The position numbers and the translations under genes are program-made. A stretch of DNA of 64,000 nt from an uncultured Roseobacter sp. GTDB taxonomy: Bacteria > Pseudomonadota > Alphaproteobacteria > Rhodobacterales > Rhodobacteraceae. Below the pieces are notes generated by a model that did not search any database, was not told where the DNA came from, and saw only the letters and a list, made by a program, of their open reading frames with translations. The stretch lies in assembly GCF_947492555.1 (NCBI RefSeq), contig NZ_CANLNE010000001.1:124001-188000 (forward strand). Reading direction: 5' to 3'. Positions within the stretch are counted from its first letter, which is position 1; every line of letters begins with the position of its first letter. Positions 1 through 9,544 of this stretch are shown here, piece by piece.

Positions 1-196
1 CCGGCGCGTAACCACGCTGCGCGACTTGGCTCTTCCGCTCCCAATAACGAATTGTGTACTTATCAACGCCACAAAGGCGCGCCAGCACCGGTCTCGATAG
101 ACCTAGCTGTTTGCGCAGGCGCTTCAGCTCCGTACCTGTCATGAGAGTGACTCTGCGTTTGGCTGGTACATTCTTTAACTCCTTCGCTGTGTTCAT
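1..196 (-). CDS. HTH (XRE-like) DNA-binding protein, partial at left edge
   Basis: A minus-strand frame opens at ATG 196 and runs off the left edge without a stop, giving 65 visible residues. The visible part has a helix-turn-helix pattern: GTELKRLRKQLGLSRPVLAR followed by LCGVDKYTIRYWERK, which is the usual arrangement in XRE/Cro-type or MerR-like DNA-binding modules ('sets on ... x x tI x x WE'). An AGGA element lies 7 bases upstream of the ATG, supporting this start. The family and full length cannot be judged because the rest lies outside the window. It sits beside a hypothetical gene and a broken integrase, so an accessory or phage-type regulator is plausible (inference). Confidence 0.6.
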   Translation of the reverse strand, partial: MNTAKELKNVPAKRRVTLMTGTELKRLRKQLGLSRPVLARLCGVDKYTIRYWERKSQVAQRGYAP

Positions 197-813
197 CTTT
201 TTCCTAACTCCCAGCATGTTTAACCCTGTTCTGTTGGGTGGAGAGGGCCGTTGTGACGGGCATAGGACGACTAACCCCAGCCAAAATCGGCCGAGGCCAG
301 TCCCTACGCCCGTAACGATCTTGTCTCTTGGCCGGAGCCGGACCGCCGCTTAGAGCCCTTCCAGTCACGCGTAAATGCTGGAAAGTCGGTTGCTACTTGC
401 GACGCCTTGAACGCTGCGCCGGGAGCCGGGCTTCAACCTTTCGGACTGCCCTTTGCTTGTGGCTCCAACCCCGTGGTAAGCAAAACCTGCACACGCCACC
501 GTCATCATACCGTCCGTTGCGCAGTCTCCCGCATTAAGCGGGCATCATTAACAACAGAAACTGCTATGAATCGATCTGGACCCGAGTTTCGATCCAGTTC
601 TGGATGTCGCTTTTGCGCCATGCAACTGATCGCCCGCCCAACCTTACGGGCGTAGGGAACTTACCTCGACCCATCCAACAATATATTGTGGATCGGCTGA
701 GACCTGTTTGAGCCTACACCTCTTTTCGACGAAGAAGAATTTCGGTCATAACGCTACCCTTCGGATCTAATCATCTTTGATCAGACCTAGCCGGAGCTGC
801 ATAGCGTCGTCCA
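197..813. other. gene-free stretch at the accessory region edge
   Basis: About 600 bases between the divergent end of the partial HTH gene and the hairpin at 814. The few open frames here have no recognisable composition or ribosome binding site. The stretch must hold the promoter of the HTH gene (near 200-280), but no clear -35/-10 pair stands out. No tRNA, repeat array or insertion sequence end is seen. Confidence 0.4.
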
Positions 814-843
814 TTAACGGAAGTTGTTTCACACTTCCGTTAA
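814..843 (-). repeat. perfect 10-bp inverted repeat spanning a stop codon
   Basis: TTAACGGAAG at 814-823 pairs perfectly with CTTCCGTTAA at 834-843 around a 10-base loop. The TGA stop of the minus-strand gene (829-831) lies in the loop. No U-run follows on the minus strand, so this is not a canonical intrinsic terminator. It could be an mRNA 3' stabiliser or a protein-binding palindrome. Confidence 0.5.
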
Positions 844-1650
844 CCGGCGGCAAACACCTTCCGCTTGATTGACGAGTTGAGCGCCGCGTTGTCCTGCCGT
901 TTCTTCATCGACATTGCGTAGCATGTTGTAAGCAATAGTGGCATTCGTAGCGCCAACACTTCGCGCATCAATCGCTTGTAGGTAGGTTGGCCATTTCTTC
1001 ATGTTTTCGCTCGATTTCTTCGGAAGCCCGGCCTCGTGACGCCTTGGTGTTATCGTGCGTTCCATTCTGCTTTGCTCGTACTCTAAAGCCGCTTTTGCTT
1101 CCTTGATTTGCGGGCCGATCGGACGTTCTTTATCAAAAAGAAATCCTTTGAGGTGAAACCCCCAAGGAGACAAATTTTTGGGATCAAGTTGACGCAACCC
1201 TGTCCCACGATCGCCACTATGCCACGTTGGTCCTTCGCCAAACCAATGTGATATTCGAGGATCGTAAAATGCTGACATGGACCACCGGCGACACGCGGAA
1301 TGAATAAATGGCCAATACTTTAGTCCTGCAGCGAGTAGTTTAGCCTGCTGTACTTTCGTGAAAGAACCCGGACCATGAGACAAAGGCTCAATGCCCTCAA
1401 CCTTTCCTAGATTCCCACCGCTATTTGGGGCAACGCCATGTTCTACGGATGCGAAGCGTGGTGCCAGCTGGTCAAAAATTTCGCGATACTCCCGGTTCCG
1501 GCGCACAAATTGCCATAGCCAATCATCGAAATTCCAAGATTCTGCGTCTGGATAGCTGTCTTTTTCCCACCACAGCAACGGTGTCCCCCACAGTTTTGCA
1601 TTTTCCGGCCGAGGGCATCTAGGATCCGTGATCTTCGCTTCTTCATCCAT
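829..1650 (-). CDS. hypothetical protein, Trp-rich N-terminal block (DUF6499-like)
   Basis: Protein of 273 residues starting at ATG 1650; a GTG at 1653 is in frame but overlaps the integrase stop. Residues about 25-65 contain LLWWEKDSYP and NFDDWLWQFVRRNREYRE, resembling the short 'transcriptional regulator-like' DUF6499 segment (tryptophans, then WxFxRRNxxYR) that often precedes DUF2285 in alphaproteobacterial mobile elements. The remaining 200 residues, including WHSGDRGTGLRQLDP, were not recognised. No signal peptide or membrane segment is seen. The gene starts immediately after the integrase stop on the same strand, so the two were probably co-transcribed. The association with an integrase points to a mobile-element cargo gene; function unknown. 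Confidence 0.7.
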   Translation of the reverse strand: MDEEAKITDPRCPRPENAKLWGTPLLWWEKDSYPDAESWNFDDWLWQFVRRNREYREIFDQLAPRFASVEHGVAPNSGGNLGKVEGIEPLSHGPGSFTKVQQAKLLAAGLKYWPFIHSACRRWSMSAFYDPRISHWFGEGPTWHSGDRGTGLRQLDPKNLSPWGFHLKGFLFDKERPIGPQIKEAKAALEYEQSRMERTITPRRHEAGLPKKSSENMKKWPTYLQAIDARSVGATNATIAYNMLRNVDEETAGQRGAQLVNQAEGVCRRLTEV

Positions 1651-1652
1651 CA

Positions 1653-2926
1653 CTAAACTGCGCCCACGCGCGGCAAATGGGGTTGATATACGAAATTACC
1701 TCGTAAAAATGATGCCCAGTCTTCCATCAATTCACGGCGCCGTTCCAGCATGTCGCTGCGCTGATAAGCTCTTTCTACTTCTGAGCCGACGTTATGTGCT
1801 AGAGCGATTTCAGCCATGTCACGAGGACAACCTTGCTCCGCTGTCCATTGTCTGAAAGTAGATCTAAGTCCGTGCAGAACAGCCGGTCGATTGCTTCGCG
1901 GATCTACGAAACCGGCTCGACCCAACTTAACCTCAGCCTCTTGCATGCGCCGCATCACTGCGCTCATGCTCATGTCCGAAAGCGGGCCGCCGCGCGCCGC
2001 GAAAAAGATGTAAGAATTTCCTTCAAAGCGCGGCAGTTTATTGAGCAAATCAATGGCGTCAGCTGAAAGTGGGACTCGGTGTTCTCGCCTCGCCTTCATA
2101 CGGGACGCTTCAATAGTCCAAATCGACGCTCTAAAATCGATTTCGTCCCATTTCGCACCCCTAACCTCGCCCGATCGCGCAACAGTAAGCGCGGCAAATC
2201 GCAAAGCGTGACAAGCCATACCCTCTCGCTTTGATACTTCGGACCACCAGCGGGGCGCATCACTTAAGGAGATTGCGCCGTGATGGTTTGTTCTAGCAAT
2301 CTTGCCCGGCGATGGGAGTAGCTCTTTGAGGTTGCCTTGCCATGCTGCAGGATTGCTGCCTTCACGATGGCCTGCAACCGTGGCCCAACTGAGGACTGCC
2401 TCTACGCGGCCTCGCAGCTTCTCCGCTGTCATAGTCCGTTCTGTCCAATGTGGTTCAAGCATGAGAAAAACGTCCCGAGTTTGGATGTCCCGAACCTGCA
2501 TTTCTCCCAATGCAGGAAATGCGAGCCTCTCAAGCGATCGGATCCATTCTCTACCATGCTTGTCGCTGCTGAACTCCGACAACTTCATTTTGGCGTATAA
2601 ACCCACACATTCGGCGAAAGTGAGCGGCTTGCACTTTGCTTTCGCTGCCCGCTTTTCAAATATGGGGTTCCCCCCATGACGGCGCAGCGCCGGTTCTCCA
2701 AAGCCTTTTGTCGGGCCATAGCCAGCGTGATTACCGGCGGGCTACCAAGGCCCAGCTCTCTTTGCTTTCCCCTGATTGTAATTCGCTGGAGCCATTGCTT
2801 GGAACCTGATGCATTGATGCGTAGCATCAGACCATGGCCGTCATAGTATTTTCCCGGTGTTTTTAGAGCATCGACCTGCCTCGCTGTTAGGCTTTGGCGC
2901 GGTTTCCTTATCCTCTTCTCCATCAC
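1653..2926 (-). pseudogene. P4-type tyrosine integrase, frameshifted
   Basis: The N-terminal part (from ATG 2926) encodes the DUF4102 domain typical of P4-type integrases: SLTARQVDALKTPGKYYDGH, then GKQRELGLGSPPVITLAMAR. The C-terminal part, in another frame down to TAG 1653, encodes the phage-integrase catalytic domain with Arg (TVARSGEVRGAKWDEID), His-x-x-Arg (LHGLRSTFRQW) and the terminal Tyr (VERAYQRSDMLERR). The two frames join at a G/C run: plus-strand C's 2670-2675. One extra base there would give MGGNPIFEKR and one continuous 424-residue protein, a normal length for the family. As written, the gene is broken. No tRNA or obvious attachment repeat is seen next to it. A homopolymer sequencing error is the main alternative to a true mutation. 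Confidence 0.85.
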
Positions 2927-3362
2927 TGTAAGTCTCCCTGATCGGTGACTACCGACCTATCGCCACCATTTGGCGCCCCCTATCCCGCCCCCAACCTGAG
3001 CGTGGAACAGAGTAGACCATGGCGGAATCACATGGACAAGAAGAAAGAGAAATCAATTTGTTTCAGTAGGTTGCACGGAACCCAGCGGAACAAGCAGGAC
3101 TCTGGGATATCAGCCCTACGGGCTGCCACATTTCCAAATGAAATATTGTTTTGATGTGATTTCGCCTCATCACCGTTCAGTTTCTGCGAAGGGCTGGAAT
3201 TTTTCTCAGTCATTCTAAGCCGCCATCCGACAATTTCTAGCGACTTGACGTGCGCGTGCAGGCGTCATTGGACCTTGAGCGGGGGGTAACCCATTCGCGG
3301 TCTCACGATCGCCTGCCCACGCTTGCATGTTGCAATGGCGAGTTGACGACGGGTGAAAACCA
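2927..3362. other. gene-free stretch upstream of the integrase
   Basis: About 435 bases between the integrase start and the next gene, lower in GC than the flanks. A short perfect hairpin (CAGCCC-TAC-GGGCTG, 3111-3125) is present without a T-run. This is where an attachment site would be expected, but no tRNA-like cloverleaf or gene 3' end is recognised. Confidence 0.4.
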
Positions 3363-4103
3363 TTATTCGTCTCTCGTGTCGGAAGCACCGCGTGCGCAGC
3401 CTAAAAAGCGTTCAATTTTACCTTCGATTACAGACCACTCAGGCAAATGCGCACGGGCGTAGTTAATTCTCACATCGACATCCGCCGTTCGAAAATCTTG
3501 GGTACAGCTTGGATTGAGAACGTCACCAGCTTGGCCGCAGCTAATGACGGTTTGCACGGTGCCAGCCGTATCGAATTTCACAAACACGTCGCGATACATT
3601 GTCTGTCCACCAAAAGGCGCGAAACTCTGCAGCCCATAGTTGGCTGATGTTACCTGAAAATCGGAAAGTCCTCGCTTCGCTTGTGGTGCCGCGTCGCTCA
3701 GAACAATCTCCGTAAGGCGATCTAGACCCACCAAGTCATGGATGACGAACGTCATGAAACGCGCTGGACGTGATTTCAGAAGCCCGGCGGTCTCAGATCG
3801 GGTGACCGGAGAGAAGTCATCAATCATCACGCGAAACAACTGGGCCTCATGGATCTGGTCATCACGCCGATCCCAGGCATCTTCGAAGTAGATCCTAGGG
3901 AAAACTAACTCATGAGAGACGTCTTCCTGATGCATGTAGAGGGTCTGTGAGACCATATCTGTTTCGGTGTGAAACAGCGCGCAGACGTCTTCATTGGCGG
4001 CGGCAGGCGCGTGTTGAAGCAAGAGCGCCATCATAACCGATGCGGTTTTTGCGCGCGATGAATGCCCTACGCCAGTTTTGGAGCTATCGTACCGCGTGGC
4101 CAT
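3363..4103 (-). CDS. hypothetical exported protein
   Basis: Protein of about 246 residues. ATG 4103 is preferred because GAGG lies 7 bases upstream; an in-frame TTG precedes it. The N-terminus carries basic residues followed by a short hydrophobic stretch (ASVMMALLLQHAPAAA) and AAANED, consistent with a signal peptide. Two cysteine pairs in the mature part (DVCALF, ISCGQAG, PSCTQDF, FLGCARG) would fit disulfides in the periplasm. No known domain was recognised. It stands alone between the integrase region and the WD40 gene, so whether it belongs to the accessory element or the core genome is unclear. Confidence 0.6.
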   Translation of the reverse strand: MATRYDSSKTGVGHSSRAKTASVMMALLLQHAPAAANEDVCALFHTETDMVSQTLYMHQEDVSHELVFPRIYFEDAWDRRDDQIHEAQLFRVMIDDFSPVTRSETAGLLKSRPARFMTFVIHDLVGLDRLTEIVLSDAAPQAKRGLSDFQVTSANYGLQSFAPFGGQTMYRDVFVKFDTAGTVQTVISCGQAGDVLNPSCTQDFRTADVDVRINYARAHLPEWSVIEGKIERFLGCARGASDTRDE

Positions 4104-4394
4104 CAAGCATCCTCACCTAAGGCTTCAATCGGAGGTTACTTCTAAGAGCGGCGCCGTCAATTGAATGTTGTCGAAGGTTTTAGACGTCGGCAACACTGCT
4201 TCACCCTATCACTTTGAAAATCTACACGTGGGAATTTGCATCTGACTTGCGTGTGGCTGTCCCGGAGCATTGGGGACCAAGCGGCGTGAGGTGCAGGTCA
4301 GGGCGGCAGATTGCCCTTACAGAGGCCACTTGGAAGCGAACCAAACGGAAATACCCGGCAAAACCCGCATCTTTCGTTCAGGTATCCAGACCCT
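4104..4394. other. intergenic stretch, no supported gene
   Basis: About 290 bases between two minus-strand genes. A plus-strand frame from TTG 4214 (81 codons) runs into the 3' end of the WD40 gene but has no good ribosome binding site or recognisable sequence, so it is not called. Nothing else is seen. Confidence 0.35.
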
Positions 4395-5777
4395 TCAATC
4401 CGGAACAGTTGCGGTTTGCAGGAAACCAATCAGGTCTTCGCGGTCTTGTGCCTTGGTGATCCGCTGCATCGGCATCTTTGATCCCGGAATGTAGTGATCG
4501 GGCCCAAGATCGAACAGCAAATCAATTGTCTGCGCGCTCCAGATGATCTGCGCCTCTGCAAGGGTTGGTGAATACGCATATCCGGCGACACTGCCCGCAG
4601 GTCGACCAAAAAGCCCGTGCAGCGACGGCCCCGCCCGGCGCTTTCCATCCGGCTCCAGCGTGTGGCAAATGGAGCATTTACGTTGGAACTGGCGCTCCCC
4701 GTTGGACATCTCCTCCGGGTCTTTCAGGAAGGATCGTTCGGTACCCGTCATCTGTGTGGCATCGGCCAGACCGTCCGTTGGCCAGCTGTAGACTGCATCC
4801 GCAATCCCGCCCGCGTGAAGGTTCCTGCCATCCGGCGAGAACGCCAGCGCCCAGACCGGCCCCGACGCCGTTGCGCGAAAATCCTCGGCAATCCGCCAGG
4901 CGCGGCTGTCGATCATCATGATATAGCCCTGGGCATCGCCCACAGCGATCCGCCCGATGTCGGGCTGATAGGCCATCGCGAGAATGGGCCGCCTGTCCGC
5001 TGTGAAGTCTCCTATTTCCGTTGCCTCCGGCAGCGCGACCACCCGGGTGCCGCCATCAACGGCGCCATAGGCCAGCCAACTGTCATCGGGTGCGACCAGC
5101 AGCGCATTGATCCCGAAGCCGTGCTGCACCAGACGCCGAAGGAATTCACCTGTGCGCCCGTCCCAAAGCCTTATGGTGCCATCTGCCGAGGCCGTATAAA
5201 CCTGACCGCCATCAGCAGAGAACGCGACATCACTGACCGTGTTTGCGTGGCCTGCAAGCTCGACCGGTGCGCCCCCCTCCAAAGACCAGAGGCGCACGGT
5301 GCGATCCCAACTGGCGGAGGCAACGCGCAGCCCATCGGGAGAGACGGCGAGACGGATGACCTTGGCGCTGTGCCGGCCAAGCTCACGCGTCGACCCATCC
5401 CTCGGGTCCCAGAGGCGTACGGAATAGTCGTCACCGCCAGACACCACCCTACCCCCAGCCACCGGGGCAACGGTATTCACCGCAGCCTCGTGCCCTTCCA
5501 ACCAGATTGGGACGCCGTCCTGCCACAGGCCCACAGAATTATCAAAGCTGGCCGTCAGAATGGCGCCATCAGCGCGCACGCTGATGCCTTTAACCGGCCC
5601 GCCATGCCCTTCAAGGATGAATGAGTCCTGCGCCAAAAGCAGATTTGGACCGATGCCAAAAGCGAGGCAAAACGTCCATAACAGCAGCCGTCCGGCTGCA
5701 CGCGTCACTCTTGCGTTTTTCATACCTGCATGCGCCGCCTTTTCCATTCCGGACCACGTTTCACGCGTCAATTGCAT
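4395..5777 (-). CDS. WD40 beta-propeller fused to a c-type cytochrome
   Basis: About 460 residues. After a signal peptide (RLLLWTFCLAFGIGPNLLLA) there are seven WD40-like blades; the first four are clear (for example SVRLWDPRDG, TVRLWSLEGG, TIRLWDGRTG), the last three are weaker. The C-terminal 100 residues form a class I cytochrome c: CSICH haem site, GPSLHGLFGR, and a likely Met ligand in GSKMPMQRI. The protein should be exported and carry one covalent haem in the periplasm. ATG 5777 has AGGG upstream; ATG 5723 would give a more typical signal peptide and is an alternative. The gene stands alone. The electron partner is unknown; the propeller probably serves as a docking platform (inference). 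Confidence 0.88.
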   Translation of the reverse strand: MQLTRETWSGMEKAAHAGMKNARVTRAAGRLLLWTFCLAFGIGPNLLLAQDSFILEGHGGPVKGISVRADGAILTASFDNSVGLWQDGVPIWLEGHEAAVNTVAPVAGGRVVSGGDDYSVRLWDPRDGSTRELGRHSAKVIRLAVSPDGLRVASASWDRTVRLWSLEGGAPVELAGHANTVSDVAFSADGGQVYTASADGTIRLWDGRTGEFLRRLVQHGFGINALLVAPDDSWLAYGAVDGGTRVVALPEATEIGDFTADRRPILAMAYQPDIGRIAVGDAQGYIMMIDSRAWRIAEDFRATASGPVWALAFSPDGRNLHAGGIADAVYSWPTDGLADATQMTGTERSFLKDPEEMSNGERQFQRKCSICHTLEPDGKRRAGPSLHGLFGRPAGSVAGYAYSPTLAEAQIIWSAQTIDLLFDLGPDHYIPGSKMPMQRITKAQDREDLIGFLQTATVPD

Positions 5778-5841
5778 CACACCCTAGCAGCCCAAACCGC
5801 GCCTCGTCCATTCACCGGCTCGGCCAAGCAGACTGGCCGCG

Positions 5842-7725
5842 TCAGAACACAACATTCATGACCAGCAACGACACAACGAGAAAGAGGATCGTCATGACGC
5901 CACCGCTTTTGATGAAGTCGGTCACCCGGTAGCCGGCCGGCCCCATGATCAGGGCATTGACCTGATGGGTGGGAATAAGAAAGGAATTGGAGGTCGATAT
6001 CGCGACGGTCAGGGCAAAAATGGCCGGATCGCCCCCCGCCGCGACGGCGATCGACACCGCCAGGGGGACCAGCAGCACCGTGGCCCCGACATTCGACATG
6101 ATCAGCGTGAACACCGTGGCCAGCACCGCAACCCCGGCCTGCAGGGACCAGAGCGGCCAGCCGTTCAGCAGGGACAGGATCTGGTCGGCAATCCAGGCCG
6201 CCGTGCCTGTAGTCTGCACCGCCTGCCCAAGCGGGATCAGACTGGCCAAAAGGAAAACGGTGCTCCAGCTGACGGCTTCATAGGCATCGTCGATGTCCAG
6301 CACACCCGTCAGGATCATGCCCACAGCGCCCGTCAGCAGGCACAGGGACAGGCGCAGATCCGTGAAGAGGATCAGGGAGATTGAAATGATGAAGAAGAGC
6401 AGCGCCCACCCGACTTTTTTGGGGCGCAGTTCTTCCTGGGGGAAATCCGTGGTGACCACCACGAAATCTCGGTCGCGCGTCAGCCGGGTCAAGGCTTCCC
6501 AGGTGCTGTGGATGACCAGGGTGTCCCCTGCGTGAAACGGCACCTCCCCGACGGCCGTAGGAGCGTGGTCTTCTGTCTCCACGTAACTCATCGTTTCTTC
6601 ATCGCGGTGGATCGCCAGCAGGCTGGCCCCGTAGGTTTTGCGAAAGACCAGATCATGCGCGCATTTGCCGATAACCGAAGAGCCGGGCGGCACGACCATC
6701 TCTGCCACCCCGGATTTGGTGGCGGCGTAATCCTCGGCAAACACCTCGAGGGCGTTGTGCAGGATGTACCCGCCTTCCTCGACCATGCGGTGAATGACCT
6801 TCTCGCGCCCAAGCACGGCAATGCGACAGGGGGCGGTGATCTGCGTCTGGATGACGGGCGCAAACCAGCGCTTGCCCTGATAGGCGCTGCCGATGATGTA
6901 GACGTGGTAGCGCTGCATCACGTCATCGAAGGTTTCGCCCACACAATCATGCCCTTCCGGGATCGAGATCTCAAAAATGTCTGTCTTCAAGCCGTATATG
7001 TTTTTCAGATAATCCTTCAGGGACTGGCCGCTGGTACCATCCCCGGTCTTCCTGCCCTTTGGCAGAACCCAGCGACCCAAAAGTGTGAAATAGAGGATAC
7101 CTGTCGCGACAAGGCAGATGCCTACCGGCGTTACGGAAAACAGGCTGAAGGTCGCCATCTGCTGGTCTGCGGGCAGCGATTGATTGGCGCTTAACAGCAA
7201 ATCATTCAGCAGGATCAACGGTGAGGAGCCCACCATTGTCATCGTCCCGCCCAGAATGGCGCAGAATCCCATAGGCATCAGCAAGCGGCTGAGCGGCAGT
7301 TCTGTGCGTACCGAAATCCGGCTGACCACGGGCAGGAAAAGAGCGGCGGCCCCCACATTCTGCATGAAGGAGGAAATCACGCCGACCGTGCCGGAGACAA
7401 TCGGGATGATCCTGGTTTCTGTTTTCCCACCGTGTTTCAGGATCAGGGAAGCCACCTTGCTCATCAAGCCGGTTTTGTCCAACCCCGCGCCGATGATCAT
7501 CACCGCAATGATCGAGACAACCGCGTTGGAGGCAAGGCCGTTGAACAGGTTGCTGACGTCCGCCAGCGATCCGAGACCAGGCAATTGACTGAGCAGACCC
7601 AGCAGGACCATGACCATGATCGCGGCCAGGTCTATTCGGACAATTTCAGAGACAAACAAGAAGACGGTGAATGCCAGCAGACCGAGAACCACCGACATTT
7701 CAAAAGTAAGACTGATCTGTTCCAA
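5842..7725 (-). CDS. SLC13/DASS-family carrier with two RCK_C (TrkA-C) domains
   Basis: About 627 residues: an N-terminal membrane half, a soluble middle with two RCK_C-like domains (about residues 200-390; GHDCVGETFDDVMQRY and VVPPGSSVIGKCAHDL), then a second membrane half ending in DASS-like signatures (SNVGATVLLVPLAVSIA, SNSFLIPTHQVNALIMGPAG). The architecture matches SLC13 permeases with TrkA-C inserts that move anions such as sulfate, sulfite or dicarboxylates; the substrate is not determined. A TTG start at 7725 is preferred because GGGAGG lies 6 bases upstream; the nearest ATG is 7698. Longer in-frame extensions upstream have unlikely composition. Inner membrane; monocistronic. Confidence 0.88.
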   Translation of the reverse strand: MEQISLTFEMSVVLGLLAFTVFLFVSEIVRIDLAAIMVMVLLGLLSQLPGLGSLADVSNLFNGLASNAVVSIIAVMIIGAGLDKTGLMSKVASLILKHGGKTETRIIPIVSGTVGVISSFMQNVGAAALFLPVVSRISVRTELPLSRLLMPMGFCAILGGTMTMVGSSPLILLNDLLLSANQSLPADQQMATFSLFSVTPVGICLVATGILYFTLLGRWVLPKGRKTGDGTSGQSLKDYLKNIYGLKTDIFEISIPEGHDCVGETFDDVMQRYHVYIIGSAYQGKRWFAPVIQTQITAPCRIAVLGREKVIHRMVEEGGYILHNALEVFAEDYAATKSGVAEMVVPPGSSVIGKCAHDLVFRKTYGASLLAIHRDEETMSYVETEDHAPTAVGEVPFHAGDTLVIHSTWEALTRLTRDRDFVVVTTDFPQEELRPKKVGWALLFFIISISLILFTDLRLSLCLLTGAVGMILTGVLDIDDAYEAVSWSTVFLLASLIPLGQAVQTTGTAAWIADQILSLLNGWPLWSLQAGVAVLATVFTLIMSNVGATVLLVPLAVSIAVAAGGDPAIFALTVAISTSNSFLIPTHQVNALIMGPAGYRVTDFIKSGGVMTILFLVVSLLVMNVVF

Positions 7726-8503
7726 TTCGCGCCTCCCTTTGCAATTGTTACTACCAACCAGAGGCTTGGCGCAACAAAACGTCGAGATATGACACATACG
7801 GCAGTTCAGAAGCATGCGCCTTGGGGCTTGAAATCCACAGGTTGTGCGGGCTGCGCCTCTCATTGAGGCGTAAGTGATCACCAAGCTTCCAAGGTTTACG
7901 CTGCCTTCGCTCGAGAAGAGCCCTCAAGCTTGGCACGATCCCGGTAGGGCAATAGGTTTCGTGTCACTTTAATTGGGGATCAATCGACGCCCACGCCTTC
8001 GCAGGCCTTTGATACCGGCAACCGACCCACCCAAGATTGCACGCGCCTGAAGTACGACAACCGTCCCTAAAGAGGGGTGCTTCGCGCCTAACGATCTGTT
8101 GCGCGTCCTCGTTTGCCCCATTCGACAGCTGATTTGACTCAATGGAAGTCCGTTTGTGCAGTTGCCGACATCCAACTGGCGACCAGAACAAACATGTCGC
8201 GAAGGGTTATTGCGCAATGGATCGCACGTGCGTGCCGCCTTAGAGCGAACCTGCGACCAGAACGTGGCGTCTGGATCCACTCGCCATTCGAACGCCAATT
8301 GCTATGGCCAACACCTCGCGTGCGACCGCTTTAATAAAGGCTTTTAGATCGATGTTCGGTGGGGAGTTCCATGCAAACTGGGAAACAAGCCTCCAACAAG
8401 GGAGCAACCCTTAAGTTAAATCCATTGCGCTCAGAATTTACACTGAAATTCGATCCGAATACCGTCACATTCTATCGGTCCTGCTGCCACACCCCGTTCC
8501 GCT
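7726..8503. other. gene-free stretch, about 780 bases
   Basis: No open frame here has a convincing ribosome binding site, domain or codon pattern on either strand. The part near 7730-7900 must carry the SLC13 promoter and leader. The part near 8100-8340 looks like decayed sequence, with short overlapping frames and no recognisable gene. No tRNA, transposase or repeat array is seen. Confidence 0.4.
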
Positions 8504-9544
8504 TTAGGCGTGTTTTACAATTGGCTCGCGTGACGTTGCTTGCGCGGGATCTCGCTCCTTCTCGCGCAGTTCTTCGGAAAAGAACGTGTGCCGTCCCCGT
8601 CCGCGATGTTTGGATTCGTAGAGTGCAACATCCGCATCCCCCAACAACTTGTCCGCAGTTAGCACAGGGTAGTTGCGCGATAATGTTGTGCCTGCACTCC
8701 CTGAAACCTCGCAGCGTTCTCCTTCGAAATGGATGGGTTCGCTCAACTTTTTAATAATGCGCTTTGCAATTTGTTCGATGATTTCAGGCTCCTCCACATC
8801 GCGCAACAGCAAAACAAACTCATCCCCCCCCACGCGGGCTACCGTGTCCCGGCTACGTACTTCGTTCAACATGATCTTTGAGACCTGTTGCAGCACATGA
8901 TCGCCTGCGGCATGGCCCATCGTGTCATTGACCACCTTGAAGTAGTCGAGGTCCATGTGCATCAGGGCAAAACTCTCTCCCTCGACAATCAAATCCGCCA
9001 GGATCTGATCCATGGCACGTCGGTTCTTCAAACCGGTCAGCGTGTCGGTCAGCGCCTGCTCTTCCGCAGCAATGCGCGCGCCCTGCAACCTGCTGTTCAA
9101 CTGGCGCGATGCCTCCATCGCCGCCGACTTTGCCTCCACCAGATAGAGCATCTCGATCGTCAAGTCAGTGGGGGCAAAATCCGCTGCCGTAAGCTTGTAT
9201 TCCTGCACCGCGTCCACAACCGAAATGCCAAAGGAAAGATTGACAATCATCTGTCCGACTTCGGGACCTTCCATCAAAACGCCCTTGAGTTCACGGTGCG
9301 GAGGATCGCGAAACTGCATATGCAATTTCATACCTGCCTTCTCGCGCAGCGCGCTGATTGACTTGATTTCTCTGGGTCTTTTAATTTCGAACACATCAAG
9401 AAAGGGTCGACCCACAAGGCTCTGATCCGGCAGCAATTTCTGCGCTGTCGGTCCCGCGAACCCGATATCGCCATTGCGGTTGAGGATGACATGCATCGGG
9501 CACATCACGTTCAGCATTTGGTAACACAGGGTGGCGCCGCTCAT
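8504..9544 (-). CDS. H-NOX-associated diguanylate cyclase (HNOBA-GGDEF)
   Basis: About 346 residues. Residues 1-130 form an H-NOX-associated PAS-like domain (PMHVILNRNGDIGFAGPTA, VGRPFLDVFEIKRP). A short coiled coil follows, then a GGDEF domain (about 175-325) with an intact active site (RVGGDEFVLLL) and an RxxD inhibitory site five residues before it (RSRD), so it should synthesise c-di-GMP and be product-inhibited. Its ATG overlaps the stop of the H-NOX gene (TGATG), indicating translational coupling. By analogy with known H-NOX/cyclase pairs, nitric oxide bound by the H-NOX protein should modulate this enzyme (inference). Cytoplasmic; no membrane segment. Confidence 0.93.
   Translation of the reverse strand: MSGATLCYQMLNVMCPMHVILNRNGDIGFAGPTAQKLLPDQSLVGRPFLDVFEIKRPREIKSISALREKAGMKLHMQFRDPPHRELKGVLMEGPEVGQMIVNLSFGISVVDAVQEYKLTAADFAPTDLTIEMLYLVEAKSAAMEASRQLNSRLQGARIAAEEQALTDTLTGLKNRRAMDQILADLIVEGESFALMHMDLDYFKVVNDTMGHAAGDHVLQQVSKIMLNEVRSRDTVARVGGDEFVLLLRDVEEPEIIEQIAKRIIKKLSEPIHFEGERCEVSGSAGTTLSRNYPVLTADKLLGDADVALYESKHRGRGRHTFFSEELREKERDPAQATSREPIVKHA

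Noticed and set aside
3111-3125. hairpin CAGCCC-TAC-GGGCTG as a terminator
   Set aside because: No T-run on either strand and no gene end next to it.
4214-4459. 81-codon plus-strand frame between the hypothetical gene and the WD40 gene
   Set aside because: No ribosome binding site or recognisable sequence, and it overlaps the 3' end of a well-supported gene.
4617-5624. 335-codon frame antisense to the WD40-cytochrome gene
   Set aside because: It is a high-GC shadow of a gene with clear blades and a haem site on the other strand.
7969-8298. 109-codon minus-strand frame in the gap before the diguanylate cyclase
   Set aside because: Composition is unlike protein, no ribosome binding site, and other frames of similar length overlap it.
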